Source: an uncultured Lachnospiraceae bacterium (lineage in GTDB: Bacteria; Bacillota; Clostridia; Lachnospirales; Lachnospiraceae). Taken from it: 7,073 nt of DNA. The stretch is from positions 1-7,073 of the forward strand of contig CAJTXH010000132.1 of NCBI GenBank assembly GCA_910580005.1, written 5' to 3'. Below are positions 5,820 through 7,073 of the stretch, one piece after another (positions within the stretch are counted from its first letter, which is position 1; every line of letters starts with the position of its first letter). Made by a program: the position numbers and the translations under genes. The notes below the pieces were generated by a model. The model was not told where the DNA came from. It made no database searches and saw nothing but the letters and a program-made list of their open reading frames with translations.

Positions 5820-6182
5820 CTAACCAATAACTTTCTGGACGGCTTCTAAAACCCTGTCGGCCTGGAATGGCTTAACTATAAAGTCTTTTGCTCCATTCTG
5901 GATAGCTTCGATAACCATTGCCTGCTGTCCCATGGCAGAACACATAATAACATTTGCTCCTGCGTCTACTTCTTTTATCTTTTTAAGAGCTTGTATACCA
6001 TCCATCTCTGGCATTGTAATATCCAGTGTAACCAGGTCTGGCTTTAATTCACTGTATTTCTGGACTGCAACTACACCATTCTCAGCCTCTCCTACGACAT
6101 TATAACCGCCTTTTGTTAAAATATCTTTTACCATCATTCGCATGAACGCTGCATCATCAACTATTAAAATATTATTTCCCAT
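5820..6182 (-). CDS. Stand-alone CheY-like response regulator receiver
   Basis: A single 120-residue receiver domain with no output domain, so it should act by phosphorylation-dependent protein contact, as CheY does at the flagellar switch. The required residues are present: Asp9 and Asp10 (LIVDD) for Mg2+, phosphoacceptor Asp54 in LVTLDITMPEMDG, Ser82 in the switch position (CSAMG) and Lys104 in VKPF. Length and sequence match CheY closely. The ATG at 6182 is chosen because GGGAG lies 7 nt upstream; the in-frame ATG codons at 6200 and 6188 would lie before or right against that site. No kinase, phosphatase or chemotaxis gene is in the window, so the partner is unknown, and a motility role is likely but not proven. 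The gene is monocistronic, with its own promoter, long leader and terminator. Confidence 0.92.
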   Translation of the reverse strand: MGNNILIVDDAAFMRMMVKDILTKGGYNVVGEAENGVVAVQKYSELKPDLVTLDITMPEMDGIQALKKIKEVDAGANVIMCSAMGQQAMVIEAIQNGAKDFIVKPFQADRVLEAVQKVIG

Positions 6183-6221
6183 GGTCATTCTCCCTTGCAT
6201 AAATTATTATCAAGTCCCCTA

Positions 6222-6251
6222 TGTAATACATTCACCCACAAATACATTACA
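6222..6251 (-). promoter_or_regulatory. Dyad in the leader of the CheY-like gene
   Basis: TGTAAT (6222-6227) and ATTACA (6246-6251) form a 6-bp dyad. In addition AATGTATT occurs twice as a direct repeat on the minus strand inside it. It lies in the transcribed leader, 40-70 nt before the start codon, so it could be an RNA hairpin or a protein site. The stem is AT-rich and weak. Confidence 0.3.
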
Positions 6252-6291
6252 CTCTATGTAAAAGGAACTCTTAGAAAACTTCATTTTTCTT

Positions 6292-6311
6292 TAGTCAGTT
6301 CTATTTGACTA
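6292..6311 (-). other. Hairpin at the 5' end of the CheY-like transcript
   Basis: TAGTCA (6292-6297) and TGACTA (6306-6311) form a perfect 6-bp stem with an 8-nt loop. The predicted transcription start is near 6320, so the hairpin would sit almost at the 5' end of the mRNA, a position that often protects transcripts from decay. That role is inferred. Confidence 0.35.
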
Positions 6312-6326
6312 CAACTCTTATAATAG

Positions 6327-6355
6327 ATTATATATCTTTTGGGCAACCATGTCAA
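6327..6355 (-). promoter_or_regulatory. Perfect-consensus promoter of the CheY-like gene
   Basis: On the minus strand TTGACA (6355-6350) and TATAAT (6332-6327) both match the sigma-A/sigma-70 consensus exactly, with the optimal 17-bp spacer. Transcription would start near 6320, about 138 nt before the ATG at 6182. Use of a housekeeping promoter rather than a sigma-28-type motility promoter suggests constant, strong transcription. Confidence 0.8.
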
Positions 6356-6420
6356 GTAAATTGGTCTTATCAAAATTATTTTATTCTGTGCTGGAATACA
6401 CATATTTTACAGAAAATCAT

Positions 6421-6455
6421 GTAAAATAATGCCGGAAAACTTATATTTCCGGCAT
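6421..6455 (-). terminator. Terminator of the Nudix gene
   Basis: ATGCCGGAAA (6429-6438) and TTTCCGGCAT (6446-6455) form a perfect 10-bp stem with a 7-nt loop. On the minus strand it is followed by TATTTTAC. It starts 5 nt past the Nudix stop codon and is the most stable hairpin in this part of the window. Confidence 0.85.
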
Positions 6456-6460
6456 ATGTA

Positions 6461-6913
6461 TTAAAAATACTTGCGGTTTCCCCATAAATTCCCTTTTTTC
6501 AAATCAATATACTCTCCATATGCCTTTTCAAGCATCTGTTTCTCATTAGAAAATTTCAATAAATGGTATGCTTCATGATATTTGTAATATCCTGAATCTT
6601 CAAAATATTCTTCACGCTGTGGTTTGCTATAGTAACTGTCAGCCATCATAAGATACCAGTGTACATCCTTGACTATAACATCTTTAGGTGTATTAAAACT
6701 ATACTGGCTTTTACCAACATATTTAATTATATTAGCCGATACTCCGGTTTCCTCACGTACCTCACGTAGTGCAGTTTCATTGTATTCTTCACCTTCTTCA
6801 ACAGTTCCTTTTGGAAGAACCCATCCTTCATAACGATTCCTATAATTTTTATATAGCAGCAAAATTTTTCCTCTGAAAATCACCACACCGCCACAACTAA
6901 TTGCCTCAATCAT
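6461..6913 (-). CDS. Nudix hydrolase
   Basis: A 150-residue Nudix-family hydrolase, a class that cleaves nucleoside diphosphates linked to another group. The complete Nudix box, GX5EX7REUXEEXGU, spans residues 36-58: Gly36, Glu42, Arg50, Glu51, Glu54, Glu55 and Gly57 are all present, so it should be active and metal-dependent. WVLPKG just before the box resembles MutT/Ap4A-hydrolase-like members (GWxLPKG), which makes dinucleoside polyphosphates one possible substrate, but the sequence does not settle it. The ATG at 6913 is favoured because AGGAGG lies 7 nt upstream and the conserved fold begins right after it; an in-frame extension upstream to 7069 has no family resemblance and runs through the promoter and a repeat. 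It is monocistronic, between its own promoter and a strong terminator. Confidence 0.93.
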   Translation of the reverse strand: MIEAISCGGVVIFRGKILLLYKNYRNRYEGWVLPKGTVEEGEEYNETALREVREETGVSANIIKYVGKSQYSFNTPKDVIVKDVHWYLMMADSYYSKPQREEYFEDSGYYKYHEAYHLLKFSNEKQMLEKAYGEYIDLKKGNLWGNRKYF

Positions 6914-6950
6914 TGCAAATCCTCCTGGTTGGTGTGAATACATTTCATAC

Positions 6951-6979
6951 AGTATACATCTTTTTTTAATTATTTGCAA
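6951..6979 (-). promoter_or_regulatory. Promoter of the Nudix gene
   Basis: On the minus strand TTGCAA (6979-6974) and TATACT (6956-6951) are separated by a 17-bp A-rich spacer. Transcription would start near 6944, about 31 nt before the ATG at 6913, leaving just enough leader for the AGGAGG site. Its position also argues against the longer in-frame start at 7069. Confidence 0.6.
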
Positions 6980-7010
6980 CGCCAAATGTAATTTATATAT
7001 ACAGAAATCT

Positions 7011-7071
7011 TTTCCAGTTTTACTATTCACAGCTACGCTGTCCATAGTAACTAGCAGTGCTTTCAGCACTG
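7011..7071. repeat. Tandem-hairpin repeat copy at right edge
   Basis: TTTCCAGTT (7011-7019) is the repeat core in reverse orientation. It is followed by a two-part hairpin: TTACTAT (7020-7026) pairs with ATAGTAA (7044-7050), and inside it ACAGC (7029-7033) pairs with GCTGT (7037-7041) over a 3-nt loop. A second hairpin, CAGTGC (7055-7060) with GCACTG (7066-7071), follows directly. The 13 bases 7020-7032 are the exact reverse complement of 43-55. The element probably continues beyond the window. Confidence 0.6.
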
Positions 7072-7073
7072 GT

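Noticed and set aside
6914..7069. A 52-residue N-terminal extension of the Nudix protein
   Set aside because: It lacks family similarity and a ribosome binding site, and it overlaps the predicted promoter and a hairpin repeat. The ATG at 6913 has AGGAGG at 7 nt.
1..7073. CRISPR array or regularly spaced repeats
   Set aside because: The repeats found are few, irregularly spaced, in both orientations and in separate gaps, unlike a CRISPR array, and no cas gene is present.

Overview
The window looks like chromosomal DNA from a low-GC Gram-positive anaerobe, most likely a member of the Lachnospiraceae or a related Clostridia family. This rests on the AT-rich base composition, the strong AGGAGG-type ribosome binding sites, a clostridial-style MnmA, a free-standing CheY-type regulator, a tRNA gene without an encoded CCA end, and a C_GCAxxG_C_C redox domain. 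The genus cannot be fixed from sequence reading alone.

Layout, left to right. A repeat fragment and a promoter lead into a plus-strand GrpB-family gene (148-714), followed by a repeat copy and a hairpin terminator near 823-856. All other protein genes are on the minus strand. In their own reading direction (right to left) they are: a Nudix hydrolase (6913-6461) with its own promoter and terminator; a stand-alone CheY-like receiver (6182-5820) behind a perfect-consensus promoter and a leader of about 138 nt; mnmA (5264-4194); then a two-gene operon made of a redox-domain/GGDEF/EAL protein (4056-2266) and an ANT(6)-type aminoglycoside nucleotidyltransferase homologue with an unexplained C-terminal domain (2251-866). 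A plus-strand tRNA-Leu(CAA) gene at 5565-5644 sits between mnmA and the receiver gene, with its own promoter and terminator.

The two-gene operon is the most unusual part. Its first protein joins an N-terminal C_GCAxxG_C_C cysteine domain to a degenerate GGDEF domain (RSDVF in place of GGDEF) and an EAL domain that keeps all the catalytic residues I could check, so it reads as a candidate redox-responsive c-di-GMP phosphodiesterase. Only 14 nt separate it from the nucleotidyltransferase gene, whose ribosome binding site fills that gap. The operon promoter carries a 6-bp dyad (TCACAT-N10-ATGTGA) across the spacer and -35 box. This could be a small signalling unit rather than a resistance cassette, but that is inference.

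The other recurring feature is a family of short, degenerate, hairpin-forming repeats in the gaps between genes. They share the core AACTGGAAA (four copies, both orientations) and, at the two ends of the window, the 13-mer CTGTGAATAGTAA in opposite orientation. I saw no insertion sequence, transposase, CRISPR array, phage gene or replication origin.
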